From: CAZDCD01 sp964503885
GTDB taxonomy: Bacteria > Bacteroidota > Bacteroidia > Bacteroidales > UBA10428
Length of the DNA stretch: 64,000 nucleotides
Reading direction: 5' to 3'
Assembly (NCBI GenBank): GCA_964503885.1
Contig: CAZDCD010000014.1
Coordinates: 41,680-105,679, forward strand
Both the position numbers and the translations under genes were made by a program. Within the stretch, counting starts at the first letter, position 1. Each line of letters begins with the position of its first letter. This document shows positions 34,806-43,444 of the stretch, in pieces. The notes below the pieces were generated by a model. The model made no database searches and was not told the origin of the DNA. It saw nothing but the letters and a program-made list of their open reading frames with translations.

Positions 34806-35402
34806 TTAATGACTGCTGCCGTTGCTTTTTCTCATCCTTCTGATAATGAATTTCCGGAGAAAAAGTGGTGGATATTTATACCCTGTCCTGGCCATTCTCT
34901 TACCCATTGCCACATATTCGTGCCTGGTTTCTGGAAGGTTTGTCCCCAGACCGTCGACATAACGATTATACATGCAAAAGGCAGCTGCCACAAGTACGGT
35001 ATCATGTATTTCTTCATCGGTGGCGCCGGCAAGTCTTGCATCTTCAATGATCTCTGCAGTAACCTCCCTGCCACTTTTCTGGACTTTTCCTGCAATCCTG
35101 AGCAACGCTTTCATCTTATCGGATAGCGGTGCTTTTTCGGGGTTCGACTTTACAAGTTCAACGATCTGACCGTCATCGTTTACATGGGCATTGAATGAAG
35201 CGCTGTGGGATTCATGACAGAATTCACACCGGTTCAGGTTGGAAACATATGATGCAATGAGTTCCCGTTCACCGGGACTAAGCAGTGAGGGACCATGCAA
35301 TAATGTTTGTGCAAGATTGGATAGTGCTTTTCCAGTCGGACCTTTGTAGAATAACAATTCTACAATTCCCGGCTGCGGAATGTCGGTTTTTATGAAAGTC
35401 AT
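34806..35402 (-). CDS. AhpD-like carboxymuconolactone decarboxylase family protein
   Basis: A 198-residue helical protein of the peroxidase-related CMD group. The redox motif NRCEFCHESHSA (about residues 56-67) supplies a CxxC followed by His, as in AhpD-type disulfide reductases, preceded by LSPGEREIIA-like sequence (LLSPGERELIASYVS). The later TDEEIHDTVLVAAAFCMYNRYVDGLG is a second family block. It may reduce organic peroxides through an unknown partner; no peroxiredoxin or lipoamide gene is near. It is separated from the CRTAC1-type gene downstream by 77 bases. Confidence 0.85.
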   Translation of the reverse strand: MTFIKTDIPQPGIVELLFYKGPTGKALSNLAQTLLHGPSLLSPGERELIASYVSNLNRCEFCHESHSASFNAHVNDDGQIVELVKSNPEKAPLSDKMKALLRIAGKVQKSGREVTAEIIEDARLAGATDEEIHDTVLVAAAFCMYNRYVDGLGTNLPETRHEYVAMGKRMARTGYKYPPLFLRKFIIRRMRKSNGSSH

Positions 35403-35747
35403 AATAGTATTGATTAGGGTTTAAATTTGACTTGTTCCCGGGAGTTCCGGTGATTTCATTTTTCAGAAGATTGTATACCTGTTGTAGGTCAGTCATACCA
35501 AAGGGTTACTTTTTATAGTAGTCATTCGGATCTTAGCCGAACAAACCTGCCATAAGCTGTTCAACAATCGTATTGCTGTATTGTTCAAAATTCTGCTTTG
35601 ATCCTGAAAAATCAACTTCGGGCTAAAGGATTGAAAGTATTATAATGTATTACAGTGTATTAAAACAAAACAATGCAGCATAGGGATTTCAATTTTCCCG
35701 GGGGTATTAATAGGTATGTAAAAGATTGGATTTCAGGAACAGGAATA
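35403..35747. other. Intergenic region with weak inverted repeats only
   Basis: This 345-base gap lies between the capA-like copy 2 and the AhpD-like gene, both on minus. Two short hairpins are visible (TTCGG/CCGAA near 35525-35541 and AACAAT/ATTGTT near 35563-35586), neither followed by a T tract on the minus strand. I see no gene. Confidence 0.6.
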
Positions 35748-36896
35748 TCATTCTGATCCAAGCCGGTAATTTTCATAAAACATGTTTTCCGGGATATTCC
35801 GCAAATGTTCCCGGGTATCGCTATAAAATTCAGTTATCTTGTATCTTTCGTAATCGGGAAAACCAAAAAATGCCTCATTTTCAAAAAATAAAGAAGGAGG
35901 CAAAATATAAAAGGTTGATTTGTTTCCTTCGTCTTTCCGGTATGCCCAAACAGGCAGGTAACTGTACTCAGTGATACGGGTACCCGGTCCGGTTTTCTGA
36001 ATGGTGAATTCAAAGATGATACCTCCGTTACGGTATCTGCTCCTCTGGTTTGAAACAAAATTACCGAGCGAGTAAACGACGAGATTAAAAAATGTTGAAT
36101 CCGGTGTTCCGGGATAATACAGCTTTACAGGTTGAACCACATGAGGATGCGAACCGATAATAGCATCGGCTCCATTTTTCAGCATGAACATCGCCAGTTC
36201 AGTCTGTTGATTGTTTTCAAACCTCTCGTATTCAATGCCCCAATGGATGGCAACAAGAGTAAAATCGGGCTCTGCCAGTTCTGCTTTCTCAAGGTCGGTT
36301 CTTATCTGCACCGTATCGATACGGTTAATTACTGAAGGTGGTTTAATGGTAATACCATTTGTACCATAGGTATAATTGAGCAGGGCTAGCCGGATGCCGT
36401 TTTTTTCCAAAATGAGCGGGTAATCTTCATTTCGGGTGCTTCTACTGATGAACGATCCGGTATGAATGATGTGCAGTGAATCGGCCATGGCTATGGTTCG
36501 GTTAAGACCTTTAGCTCCCCTGTCGAGTGCATGATTGTTAGCCGTAAGGAGTATATCAAATCCTGCTTTCCGGGCTTCAATGGCAAGACTGTCGGGACTT
36601 GAGAACTGCGGATAACCTGTATAAGGAGGGCCGGCAAGGGTAACTTCAAGGTTGGCGACGGCTATATCCATATCATCGAGGAATGGTTTAATATACCTGA
36701 AGGTGGGTTCATAATTATACCCTTTCAGTGAATCCACCCAGGCCCCGCTGATCTGGCCGTCATGGCCCATAATGTCGCCCGCAAAAGCAATTCTCAGTAT
36801 GGATGTATCTGTGGGTTGCGGATACAGGCACATCGAGACAAAGCTGAAGAAAAAAGTGAAGATATGTTGTGTTATTTTGCCGGGATTTTTATTCAT
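35748..36896 (-). CDS. CapA-like (PGA_cap) metallophosphatase-fold protein, copy 2
   Basis: A 382-residue exported protein (signal MNKNPGKITQHIFTFFFSFVSMCLYPQ). The PGA_cap domain covers most of it: LRIAFAGDIMGHDGQ (about 33-47), DIAVANLEVTLAGPPY, FDILLTANNHALDRGAKG, FTLVAIHWGIEYERF, GADAIIGSHPHVVQPVKLY and VYSLGNFVSNQRSR. These are the metal-site blocks of the calcineurin-like fold. It differs enough from copy 1 at 28018 to be an old paralogue. It starts 17 bases after the TPM-domain gene and may belong to the lemA-TPM transcript. A capsule role is not supported by neighbours. Confidence 0.85.
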   Translation of the reverse strand: MNKNPGKITQHIFTFFFSFVSMCLYPQPTDTSILRIAFAGDIMGHDGQISGAWVDSLKGYNYEPTFRYIKPFLDDMDIAVANLEVTLAGPPYTGYPQFSSPDSLAIEARKAGFDILLTANNHALDRGAKGLNRTIAMADSLHIIHTGSFISRSTRNEDYPLILEKNGIRLALLNYTYGTNGITIKPPSVINRIDTVQIRTDLEKAELAEPDFTLVAIHWGIEYERFENNQQTELAMFMLKNGADAIIGSHPHVVQPVKLYYPGTPDSTFFNLVVYSLGNFVSNQRSRYRNGGIIFEFTIQKTGPGTRITEYSYLPVWAYRKDEGNKSTFYILPPSLFFENEAFFGFPDYERYKITEFYSDTREHLRNIPENMFYENYRLGSE

Positions 36897-36913
36897 GATT
36901 CGGTGCCTTGTTT

Positions 36914-37711
36914 TTACCAGCTTCCTCCGGCACCGCCTCCTCCGAAACTCCCGCCTCCGAAACCGCCGAATCCTCCGAAACTTCCACCCCCCGATGAAAA
37001 ATTGCCAAAACCTCCGCTGTGCGAGCTTCTTGAACTGCTGAGCATGGTAAGTGCAAGCCAGAACGGGATATTGTGACCAACCGAGTAATGCCTTGCCCTT
37101 CTGAAACGGCCAATAATTGAAAAGAGAACCACAAAAGCAATCATCAGGATCATGGGTAAGACCGGTTGTTTATTCTGGGTTCTCTTTTGATACTCATCGG
37201 CTGTAAATTCTCCTTTTGTAAGTCCCATCAATGTATTCACTGCTTTATCCAGACCCTTGTAATAATTACCGTTACTGAAACTTGGCAGGACTTCATTTTC
37301 AACGATCCTTTTTGCAATAGCATCGGGGACAGCTCCTTCGAGACCATAACCTGGAGCAATAAACACCTCACCCCGCTCTGTGGCAGTTTTTGGCTTGACC
37401 AGGATCAAAATACCGTTGTTTTTTCCCTGCTGACCAATTCCCCATTTGCGTCCCAGTTTCACAGCATAATCGGCTTTATCATATCCCCCGAGGTCGGGTA
37501 CGATCACAATGGCTATCTGTGTAGATGTTTCACGATCAAAGTTTACCAATTTTTGTTCCAGTTCATTTCTTTCATTTTCAGTGAGAAACCCTGTAAAATC
37601 ATTTACCAGTCTGGACGGGTATGGTTTTTCAGGAAAATCATCGGCAGCTGCAGCTATAATCTGAATAAAAAGGGCGATTACGAGTAAATAAAGGCTATAT
37701 ATTTTTTTCAT
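36914..37711 (-). CDS. TPM-domain membrane protein (YgcG-like) with Gly-rich tail
   Basis: With the start at ATG 37711 (265 residues) a clean signal peptide results (MKKIYSLYLLVIALFIQIIAAAA); the longer frame would overlap the upstream gene. The TPM domain follows (LVNDFTGFLTENERNELEQKLVNF ... TSTQIAIVIVPDLGG ... KWGIGQQGKNNGILILVK ... GYGLEGAVPDAIAKRIV; about residues 30-165). There is a membrane helix near 185-205 and then a Ser/Gly-rich end (GGGSFGGFGGFGGGSFGGGG). TPM proteins have been called phosphatases and, in plants, photosystem repair factors; the bacterial role is unknown. It forms a run lemA-TPM-TPM with 7- and 19-base gaps, a widespread arrangement. Confidence 0.88.
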   Translation of the reverse strand: MKKIYSLYLLVIALFIQIIAAAADDFPEKPYPSRLVNDFTGFLTENERNELEQKLVNFDRETSTQIAIVIVPDLGGYDKADYAVKLGRKWGIGQQGKNNGILILVKPKTATERGEVFIAPGYGLEGAVPDAIAKRIVENEVLPSFSNGNYYKGLDKAVNTLMGLTKGEFTADEYQKRTQNKQPVLPMILMIAFVVLFSIIGRFRRARHYSVGHNIPFWLALTMLSSSRSSHSGGFGNFSSGGGSFGGFGGFGGGSFGGGGAGGSW

Positions 37712-37718
37712 AATGTGT

Positions 37719-38159
37719 TCACTTTTTTCCGAACGAGATATCGTCTGAGAGTTCATTCACGTCATCGGTCTGATACGGAAAATGTTTTTTCAGTTGTTTA
37801 CCAGCACTCTGGATAGCTTCCGATAGACCTCCGGCAAAATCGTTTTTTGAAAAACGGTGAGCGAGACCTTCTTTTATATTGTCCCAGAAGTTTTCGGGAA
37901 CCACAGCATTGATGCCGACATCACCAAGAATGGCAAATTTCTTATCGGCAAAGGCTACATAGAATAATACGCCGTTGCGTTGTTTTGTTTTATGCATCCC
38001 GATCTTTTCAAATATATACACAGCTCTGTCGAGCGGATCAGATTTACAATGTGATTCGAGGTGTACCCGCACCTCACCCGATGTATTTTTTTCCGCCTGT
38101 TTGATGGCTTCCGTGATCTGACTTTTTTCCGAGCTATTTAAAAAATCGGCAGGTTTCAT
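37719..38159 (-). CDS. Stand-alone TPM-domain protein
   Basis: A 146-residue protein consisting almost only of a TPM domain: LNSSEKSQITEAIKQAEKNTSGEVRVHLE (7-35), IGMHKTKQRNGVLFYVAFADKKFAILGD and GINAVVPENFWDNIKEGLAHRF. There is no signal peptide, in contrast to the next gene in the run, so this one probably sits in the cytoplasm or is attached through a partner. It follows lemA by 19 bases and precedes the secreted TPM gene by 7. The triple lemA-TPM-TPM set is common in this phylum, but its task is not known. Confidence 0.85.
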   Translation of the reverse strand: MKPADFLNSSEKSQITEAIKQAEKNTSGEVRVHLESHCKSDPLDRAVYIFEKIGMHKTKQRNGVLFYVAFADKKFAILGDVGINAVVPENFWDNIKEGLAHRFSKNDFAGGLSEAIQSAGKQLKKHFPYQTDDVNELSDDISFGKK

Positions 38160-38178
38160 AATCCAAATGAGATTAAGA

Positions 38179-38787
38179 TTAAAAGTTTACTTCAGGAACC
38201 ACATCTGCACCTTGCCTGGCTTCAAAGGGTGTTTTGGGTTCGAAATCACCTCCCGCAACAGAAATTGCCCACCTTCTTAGCAGGCCTCTGATATGGGTGT
38301 TGTATTTTCTTACGCTGTCGTTGTAATCGTTTCGTGCCACATTAATCCGGTTTTCTGTTCCCTCGAGCTGGGCCTGCAGTTCAAGAAAATTCTGATTGGC
38401 TTTAAGATCAGGATAGCGTTCAACAACCACAAGCAATCTTGACAATGCAGAAGAAAGGTTTTCCTGTGCGGCCTGAAACCGTTGCACAGATTCGGCATCG
38501 AGTTTTGAGGGATTGATATTTACCTGTGTCGCCCTTGACCTTGCCTCAATAACCCGGGTTAAGGTTTCCTGTTCGAAATCTTTGTATCCTTTTACCGTAT
38601 TTACCAGATTTGGTATCAGGTCTGCCCGTCGCTGGTAAGCCGATTCCACATTTGCCCATTTTGCAGTCACATCTTCATCAAATGCTACCGCCCGGTCGTA
38701 TGATTTAACAATAAATCGTATGAAAAGGATCGCAAGCAATACTATACCTGCAATCAGAAGAATAATGTTCCTTGTTTTGGTACTCAT
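38179..38787 (-). CDS. lemA: LemA family membrane-anchored protein
   Basis: A 202-residue protein with an N-terminal helix in the membrane (about residues 8-28, IILLIAGIVLLAILFIRFIV) and an extended helical domain typical of LemA: VESAYQRRADLIPNLVNTVKGY (47-68), ETLTRVIEARSRATQV, LSRLLVVVERYPDLKANQNFLELQAQLEGTENRINVARNDYN and VRKYNT. LemA proteins expose the N-terminus outside and hold a long helical bundle in the cytoplasm; no biochemical role is firmly established. It is the first gene of the lemA-TPM-TPM run. Confidence 0.92.
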   Translation of the reverse strand: MSTKTRNIILLIAGIVLLAILFIRFIVKSYDRAVAFDEDVTAKWANVESAYQRRADLIPNLVNTVKGYKDFEQETLTRVIEARSRATQVNINPSKLDAESVQRFQAAQENLSSALSRLLVVVERYPDLKANQNFLELQAQLEGTENRINVARNDYNDSVRKYNTHIRGLLRRWAISVAGGDFEPKTPFEARQGADVVPEVNF

Positions 38788-38874
38788 AATCGATATATTA
38801 AAAATTAGAAATTAAGCATTTTACCGAACCTGTCTACAGAATAAAAACGGACATGCAAGTTACTAATCTTGTAT

Positions 38875-38882
38875 TAATTTTG
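38875..38882 (+). promoter_or_regulatory. -7 promoter box ahead of the small lipoprotein gene
   Basis: TAATTTTG matches TAnnTTTG and sits 69 bases before the ATG at 38951. No TTTG was found at the ideal -33 distance. Divergent from lemA. Confidence 0.4.
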
Positions 38883-38950
38883 CCAAGAGATATCATTAAT
38901 TCGCAAATTCTGGCATGAAATTAGAGCAACAATAGTCAAAAAGGGAATTA

Positions 38951-39388
38951 ATGAGAATATCTGCAGCCAAACTTATGATGTTTCTTACCGGACTAACGAT
39001 GGTGACCGGCTCTTGCGAACTTACAGATAATGCAGACCCGACGGACAGTGATGCTGAAAAGCTGGTCGGACAATGGCGTTGTGACGAAAACAGCGAGTTT
39101 TTCAAATCAATACAACGCATTTATTATGTCCACATTTCAGTGCATCCTGATGATTCGACCAAAATAATTATTGAAAACTTTTATGAGGTAGGGGACGCAG
39201 TTGCTAAGGTAAGCGGACAATCTGTTACCTTACCACATCAGGATTTGCCCGGAGGCTTTACCATTTTATCTGGTTCAGCTGCTATTTCCCCGAATAATAA
39301 TAGCATCAGCTGGTCCTATAATATCGATGACGGCAGTGGTGATATTGACAACGTCTCAGCGGTTTACACCATGATATATGGCCAATAA
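38951..39388 (+). CDS. Small lipoprotein, lipocalin-like beta pattern, unknown function
   Basis: A 145-residue protein with a lipoprotein signal: MRISAAKLMMFLTGLTMVTGSC, in which Cys22 follows VTGS. The mature part opens with a Asp-rich stretch (ELTDNADPTDSDAEKLVGQWRC), then alternating hydrophobic strands (YYVHISVHPDDSTKIIIENF, DAVAKVSGQSVTLPHQ, ISWSYNIDDGSGDIDNVSAVYTMI). KLVGQWRC and the strand pattern suggest a small lipocalin-like or META-type barrel, seen often in Bacteroidota surface lipoproteins. No specific family is recognised. The stop codon lies inside an inverted repeat. Confidence 0.7.
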   Translation: MRISAAKLMMFLTGLTMVTGSCELTDNADPTDSDAEKLVGQWRCDENSEFFKSIQRIYYVHISVHPDDSTKIIIENFYEVGDAVAKVSGQSVTLPHQDLPGGFTILSGSAAISPNNNSISWSYNIDDGSGDIDNVSAVYTMIYGQ

Positions 39389-39426
39389 ATTCCGATTCCG
39401 CCATGAATGCGTTATCCGGAATTTAT
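39385..39426 (+). terminator. 10-base inverted repeat overlapping the lipoprotein stop codon
   Basis: ATAAATTCCG (39385-39394) pairs perfectly with CGGAATTTAT (39417-39426) over a 22-base loop. No T tract follows on plus, so it may be a weak terminator, an RNA-stability hairpin or chance. Confidence 0.35.
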
Positions 39427-39744
39427 ACCTTCCTGGGCAATACAAAGTTGAGGAAAGGCTGACAAACCACAACTCAGAATGCTGTTGAAAAATACTCCTT
39501 GATTCCTGGATTTGAAGAAAAGGATTGGCTGCGGGCTAGTTCCCGACAGGCAGAAAAATATATTATTCTTTACAGGTATTGAATCCTGTTGTGTGAATGT
39601 GGATTGGCATTTAAGATGAGTGCTGGACATACTGATGACCAGAGCGATTGATTTTTAGCCGGATATTTGAAATCGATATGAATATTTCGTAAATTTTAGG
39701 GCAAATTGTATTGTACAGAACCTGGAAACAAAAATTCCGGAATT
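39427..39744. other. Intergenic region before the UspA gene
   Basis: About 318 bases with no convincing gene. The UspA frame extends back to a TTG at 39706, but those 13 codons show no family sequence. No full TAnnTTTG box was found. Confidence 0.55.
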
Positions 39745-40653
39745 ATGACCAGAAAAGAGTCAAAAACAATCAACGACAGGCCTATCAGAAAAATTCTCGT
39801 ACCGGTAGATTATTCAGAGTGCTCTGAACTTGCCTGCCGGTATGCTGCCAAATTGGCCTGTAAACTCGATGCCGAAGTGAAACTTTTCCATGCATATTTT
39901 ACGCCCTCTTTTGATCTGATTGAATTATCAGGAACTGTTCAAATTCAGGAACACCTGAAAGAAGAAGTGGCATCTGATCTTGAAGCTACTGAAAAAAAGA
40001 CTGCTGAAAAGTTTGTTCAAGATCTTCAGGATGCCTTTTCAGAGTGCAGGGCAGCAAATATTGTGGTTACATATGGCATTTCTGCAGGTGTGCCTGAAGA
40101 TGAGATCGCAAGATATTGTGACGAATACCTTCCTGACCTCGTAATCATGGGAACACACGGCAGGGATAGTGGCAAGAGTATCCTGGGAAGCGTCACCGAG
40201 AGTATGATCAGAAGATTGAAATGCCCGGTACTGGCCATTCCGGAAAAATACAGCTTCGTCGGTGAAAAAAACCTTAAGAACCTGATGTACGTTACTGAGT
40301 TTGATGAATCTGATTTTGTATCCATTAAAAAGCTTATGGATCTTATGTCTTCCTTGAATATGAAAATACATTGTCTTCATATCGGTGAAGAAACCGGCGA
40401 ATGGGATAAGATCAAAATGGAAGGGTTGAAGGAATATTTTAAAAAAGCATATAAAAAATCGGAAGTGGAATGCAGCTTTGTGGGGGGAATAGACCTGATT
40501 GATGCAATTAATCTTTATGTTCAGGAAAAAAATGTCAATATCATCTCACTCACATCGCGCAGAAGAAATATTATCGATAAACTGTTCAGGACCGATCTGA
40601 CTAAAAAGCTCTTTTACCATTCCAACATTCCTTTGCTTGTTTTTCATGCCTGA
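39745..40653 (+). CDS. Universal stress protein with two Usp domains
   Basis: I use the ATG at 39745 (302 residues) rather than the TTG at 39706. The N-terminal Usp domain starts RKILVPVDYSECSELACRYAAKLA and contains the nucleotide-binding pattern GTHGRDSGKSILGSVTESMIR (about residues 135-155), followed by CPVLAIP. The second domain (about 165-302) begins LKNLMYVTEFDESDF and ends SRRRNIIDKLFRTDLTKKLFYHSNIPLLVFHA; its loop lacks the Gly residues of the first, so only the first domain is expected to bind ATP. Such tandem Usp proteins are common in Bacteroidota; the cellular role is stress tolerance in general terms. It is monocistronic. Confidence 0.9.
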   Translation: MTRKESKTINDRPIRKILVPVDYSECSELACRYAAKLACKLDAEVKLFHAYFTPSFDLIELSGTVQIQEHLKEEVASDLEATEKKTAEKFVQDLQDAFSECRAANIVVTYGISAGVPEDEIARYCDEYLPDLVIMGTHGRDSGKSILGSVTESMIRRLKCPVLAIPEKYSFVGEKNLKNLMYVTEFDESDFVSIKKLMDLMSSLNMKIHCLHIGEETGEWDKIKMEGLKEYFKKAYKKSEVECSFVGGIDLIDAINLYVQEKNVNIISLTSRRRNIIDKLFRTDLTKKLFYHSNIPLLVFHA

Positions 40654-40690
40654 GCCCCATTCGGGTTTTCAGATGCCAATATACAGCATG

Positions 40691-41266
40691 TCAGATCATA
40701 TTGGCTTCCCATACGAGCCAGGCGGAAATTGCAAACCGCAGAAATCGTGTCAGGGAGAAAAAAACATATTTATTTAGCGGGTAACGGACCGACCCCACCA
40801 GCATACTCACTCCGGAAAAGGGGAGCGGTGTTGCTGCTGCCACCACAATAAGGTATAAGCCATAAATATTAAGGAGCTTTTCAGATTTTGACAGGAATTT
40901 TCTCCTGAAGAACCGAAAAAAAAGGGTTGTGGTCAGGTACCTCCCGATAAAATATCCGGTAAGCCCTGCAATATAGGATATAACAGAAAACAGGATAATG
41001 ATGGTAACATAACCCGAAGCTCCGGGGAATCTCAAAGCCCAGATAAAAAATACTTCCGGTGGGATAATTCCGAAGATCACCTCGGAAAGCAGAAAAATGA
41101 TAAAAATTAGTAAAGGTCTGTTGTATACCGGTTCCAGCCAGGTGATTAAATTTCTGCCTTCGTATTTTTTAGCGAGAATGAATACCAGCAGAATAACGGC
41201 CAGCCAGATCAGTCCTCTAAGCAAATTGCGAAAAAAGAAAACAGACCTTTTTTGTTCTTTGACCAT
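40691..41266 (-). CDS. VTT-domain (DedA/SNARE-associated-like) membrane protein
   Basis: A 191-residue inner-membrane protein from ATG 41266; the frame could also start at a TTG at 41287. It has about five hydrophobic segments. VTT-type landmarks are FGIIPPEVFFIWALRFPGASGYVTI (about 70-95), the Gly-rich YIAGLTGYFIGRYLTTTLFFRFFRR and TPLPFSGVSMLVGSVRYP. DedA-family proteins are thought to act as lipid flippases or scramblases, for example of undecaprenyl phosphate, but this small variant is not characterised. It lies 73 bases after the CoA-binding protein gene and may be the tail of the porU-porV-ispF transcript. Confidence 0.75.
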   Translation of the reverse strand: MVKEQKRSVFFFRNLLRGLIWLAVILLVFILAKKYEGRNLITWLEPVYNRPLLIFIIFLLSEVIFGIIPPEVFFIWALRFPGASGYVTIIILFSVISYIAGLTGYFIGRYLTTTLFFRFFRRKFLSKSEKLLNIYGLYLIVVAAATPLPFSGVSMLVGSVRYPLNKYVFFSLTRFLRFAISAWLVWEANMI

Positions 41267-41339
41267 AAGATATAGCGTTACCCGCAAAGATATGCAAATT
41301 CGGATAATTCAATTGCGGGAATATCAACAATGACAGCGG

Positions 41340-41711
41340 CTAAAACGAATTTGTGCTGAGCATTACCAGGGCGCAATCATATACCGTTTCGATCTGGTTT
41401 TCTTTTGCAAGTTTTTCCAGAATATGATTCTCTGTACCCGGGTTAAAGATGATCCTTTTTGGTTTCAGCTCCAGGATATAGTTGTAATAATCCTGCTGGA
41501 ACCTGGGACCGATATACAGAAGAATGGTATGAACATGTTCAATATGAGGCTTATCCACATGTATTTCAACGCCTTCGATAGTGCCACTCCGCACCCCGAC
41601 AGCAATGGCATCGTAGCCTCTCTTGCGCAATGATTTTATGGCTTTAAAGGAATATTTTTCCGGGTTCGGACTGGCACCCAGAACAACCATCTTTTCGGCT
41701 GTTGCAGTCAT
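41340..41711 (-). CDS. CoA-binding domain protein (YccU-like)
   Basis: A 123-residue Rossmann-type single-domain protein: KMVVLGASPNPEKYSFKAIKSLRKRGYDAIAVG (about 7-39) is the CoA_binding_2 nucleotide loop region, followed by VDKPHIEHVHTILLYIGPRFQQDYYNYILELKPKRIIFNPGTEN. Family members resemble the CoA-binding half of succinyl-CoA synthetase alpha and occur as stand-alone cytoplasmic proteins without a known reaction. It begins 3 bases after ispF ends, so it is cotranscribed with ispF and probably porV. Confidence 0.88.
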   Translation of the reverse strand: MTATAEKMVVLGASPNPEKYSFKAIKSLRKRGYDAIAVGVRSGTIEGVEIHVDKPHIEHVHTILLYIGPRFQQDYYNYILELKPKRIIFNPGTENHILEKLAKENQIETVYDCALVMLSTNSF

Positions 41712-41714
41712 CGG

Positions 41715-42212
41715 TCAGGATATTGTATCGTTGTTTTTCTTGTGAATAAGTGCTACAGCATATGCAGCAACACCCTTCTCATTTCCGATAAAACCAAGTT
41801 TTTCGGTTGTCGTAGCTTTTATTGAGACATCCGATTCCCCGATACCCATTACCTGGGCCAGAACTTTCTGCATTTCGGGTATGTATTCCAATATCCTTGG
41901 TTTTTGCAGGCAAAGGGTACAATCTATATTCCCGATCAGGAAATCATTATCATGAAGCAGGTTCACGGTTTTCTTCAGCAACACCTTGCTGTCGATGCCT
42001 TTGAATTCATCGGAAGTATCAGGGAAGTGATATCCGATATCTCTCAGGTTGGCGGCACCAAGAAGGGCATCGCAGATGGTGTGGATCAGCACATCACCGT
42101 TGGAATGACCTACAGAGCCTTTTTTGTAAGGTATAATGATGCCTCCGAGTACCAATTTATTACCTTGCCTAAGTTGGTGTACATCGTAACCAAAACCAAC
42201 GCGTACATGCAT
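41715..42212 (-). CDS. ispF: 2-C-methyl-D-erythritol 2,4-cyclodiphosphate synthase
   Basis: IspF closes the cyclodiphosphate ring in the MEP pathway to isoprenoids. The 165-residue protein has the zinc ligands in GYDVHQL (Asp9 and His11) and His43 in HSNGDVLIHTICDALLGAANLRDIGYHFPD, plus KATTTEKLGFIGNEKGVAAYA, which is the trimer and substrate-contact region. All expected active-site residues appear. It starts 1 base after the porV stop codon. The order porU-porV-ispF is also known from Porphyromonas gingivalis, so the grouping is old and conserved although no biochemical reason is obvious. Confidence 0.97.
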   Translation of the reverse strand: MHVRVGFGYDVHQLRQGNKLVLGGIIIPYKKGSVGHSNGDVLIHTICDALLGAANLRDIGYHFPDTSDEFKGIDSKVLLKKTVNLLHDNDFLIGNIDCTLCLQKPRILEYIPEMQKVLAQVMGIGESDVSIKATTTEKLGFIGNEKGVAAYAVALIHKKNNDTIS

Positions 42213-42213
42213 A

Positions 42214-43383
42214 TTATCTAAACTCTCTAAATTTGTCGAAATCCAGTCCGAGCGTAAATCTCATGGTGTTAGCCAGGGGACTGTTACGACCGGAAGTGGG
42301 AACCAGGTATGAAAAATCTATTGAGAAAACATTCAGTTTTAATCCGATGCCGGCTGTAAAATACTTTCTGTTGCCTTTCGACTGGTGTTCATGAAAATAC
42401 CCGGCCCTTATTGCAAACTGATCACGATACCAATATTCGGCTCCGAAAGAAAACATCAGTTCCTGCATTTCTTCCTTGAATCCGCCGGGAGCATCATAAA
42501 ACGACTGGATCCAGCTCAACGGCAGTGAATTTGGTGCCGGTTTTCCAAGATAAGTAGTATCTCCGGTAACATTGTCGATTACCCGTTTCTGGGGTGAGGG
42601 GACAAGAAGCTTATTGATGTCAAGCGTAACACTAAGATCGTTATAATCATCAAGATCCATGGTAAGCCGGCCACCCACCCTTAAATTAGCCGGGATAAAT
42701 TGTTTTTCGGAATCTTCGGTATAGGAGATTTTTGTACCCAGGTTTGAAAGGCAGATACCCCATGCATACTGAGCGGGCTTACCGCTGAGATCAATATCTT
42801 TCTGATAATATGCACCAAGGTCGGTTGCAAAAGATATGCCGGGGTTATACTGTTGTCCCTGAACCTCTCCTCCGCCTGTTATATCCGACCGGATAAACCG
42901 GAGTGTAAGTGAGCTTGAAAAATTATCGGAAAAGAGACGTGAATAGGCAACATCTATATCAAACTCATTCGGATTGTAATCGCCAAGTGAGGCGCCGGTT
43001 TCATTGGTAAAAGTTATCTGGCCGAGTGAAAAATAGAGCAGCGAGGCGCTTAAAACCTGCTTATCATCAAAACGCTTATAAAACGACAGATAAGCCAGGT
43101 TAATATCGTTAACCAGGTTTCTGAGCCAGGGTGTGAACGATAACGACAATCCCATTTCTCCGGGAAGAAATGCGTATTTGGCTGCATTCCAGTGTTGCGA
43201 GTTTGCATCGGGCTTGGTAGCAACGCCTGCATCACCCATAGCTCCTGCCCTTGATTCAGGCGCTACGGTAAGAAAAGGAACTGTGGAATGTATGGCGTTA
43301 AAATCATTGGTAACCTGTGAGAATGCACTGAACCCTATTATAAATGAAAATGATGTGATTATGAATAGCTTTTGTGAAATCAT
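42214..43383 (-). CDS. porV: T9SS outer-membrane protein PorV (LptO)
   Basis: PorV is a FadL-like beta-barrel that hands type IX cargo to the PorU sortase in the outer membrane. From ATG 43383 (389 residues) the signal MISQKLFIITSFSFIIGFSAFSQ is followed by VPFLTVAPESRAGAMGDAGVATKPDANSQHWNAAKYAF, the PorV/PorQ family signature. The barrel ends with LNVFSIDFSYLVPTSGRNSPLANTMRFTLGLDF, another family mark. The frame is open 40 codons upstream, into the porU end, but those residues are unlike a signal peptide. A promoter box at 43406 suggests transcription independent of porU. Confidence 0.95.
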   Translation of the reverse strand: MISQKLFIITSFSFIIGFSAFSQVTNDFNAIHSTVPFLTVAPESRAGAMGDAGVATKPDANSQHWNAAKYAFLPGEMGLSLSFTPWLRNLVNDINLAYLSFYKRFDDKQVLSASLLYFSLGQITFTNETGASLGDYNPNEFDIDVAYSRLFSDNFSSSLTLRFIRSDITGGGEVQGQQYNPGISFATDLGAYYQKDIDLSGKPAQYAWGICLSNLGTKISYTEDSEKQFIPANLRVGGRLTMDLDDYNDLSVTLDINKLLVPSPQKRVIDNVTGDTTYLGKPAPNSLPLSWIQSFYDAPGGFKEEMQELMFSFGAEYWYRDQFAIRAGYFHEHQSKGNRKYFTAGIGLKLNVFSIDFSYLVPTSGRNSPLANTMRFTLGLDFDKFREFR

Positions 43384-43405
43384 TACAATAGATTTTTTGG
43401 TGGAG

Positions 43406-43436
43406 CAAATATAAAACATAATCTTACAATATGAAA
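43406..43436 (-). promoter_or_regulatory. Promoter for porV inside the porU-porV gap
   Basis: TATATTTG on minus (43406-43413) matches TAnnTTTG, with TTTC at 43433-43436 and a 19-base spacer for the -33 box. It lies within the 61 bases between the porU stop and porV start, and supports the start at 43383. Confidence 0.6.
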
Positions 43437-43444
43437 TTGAGTAA

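Noticed and set aside
28018..36896. A poly-gamma-glutamate capsule cluster
   Set aside because: Two CapA-like proteins are present but no CapB, CapC or CapE genes are near; the domain alone does not show capsule synthesis.
37166..37687. A 173-codon plus-strand frame within the TPM-domain gene
   Set aside because: Antisense shadow of a clear TPM protein; no start context or similarity.
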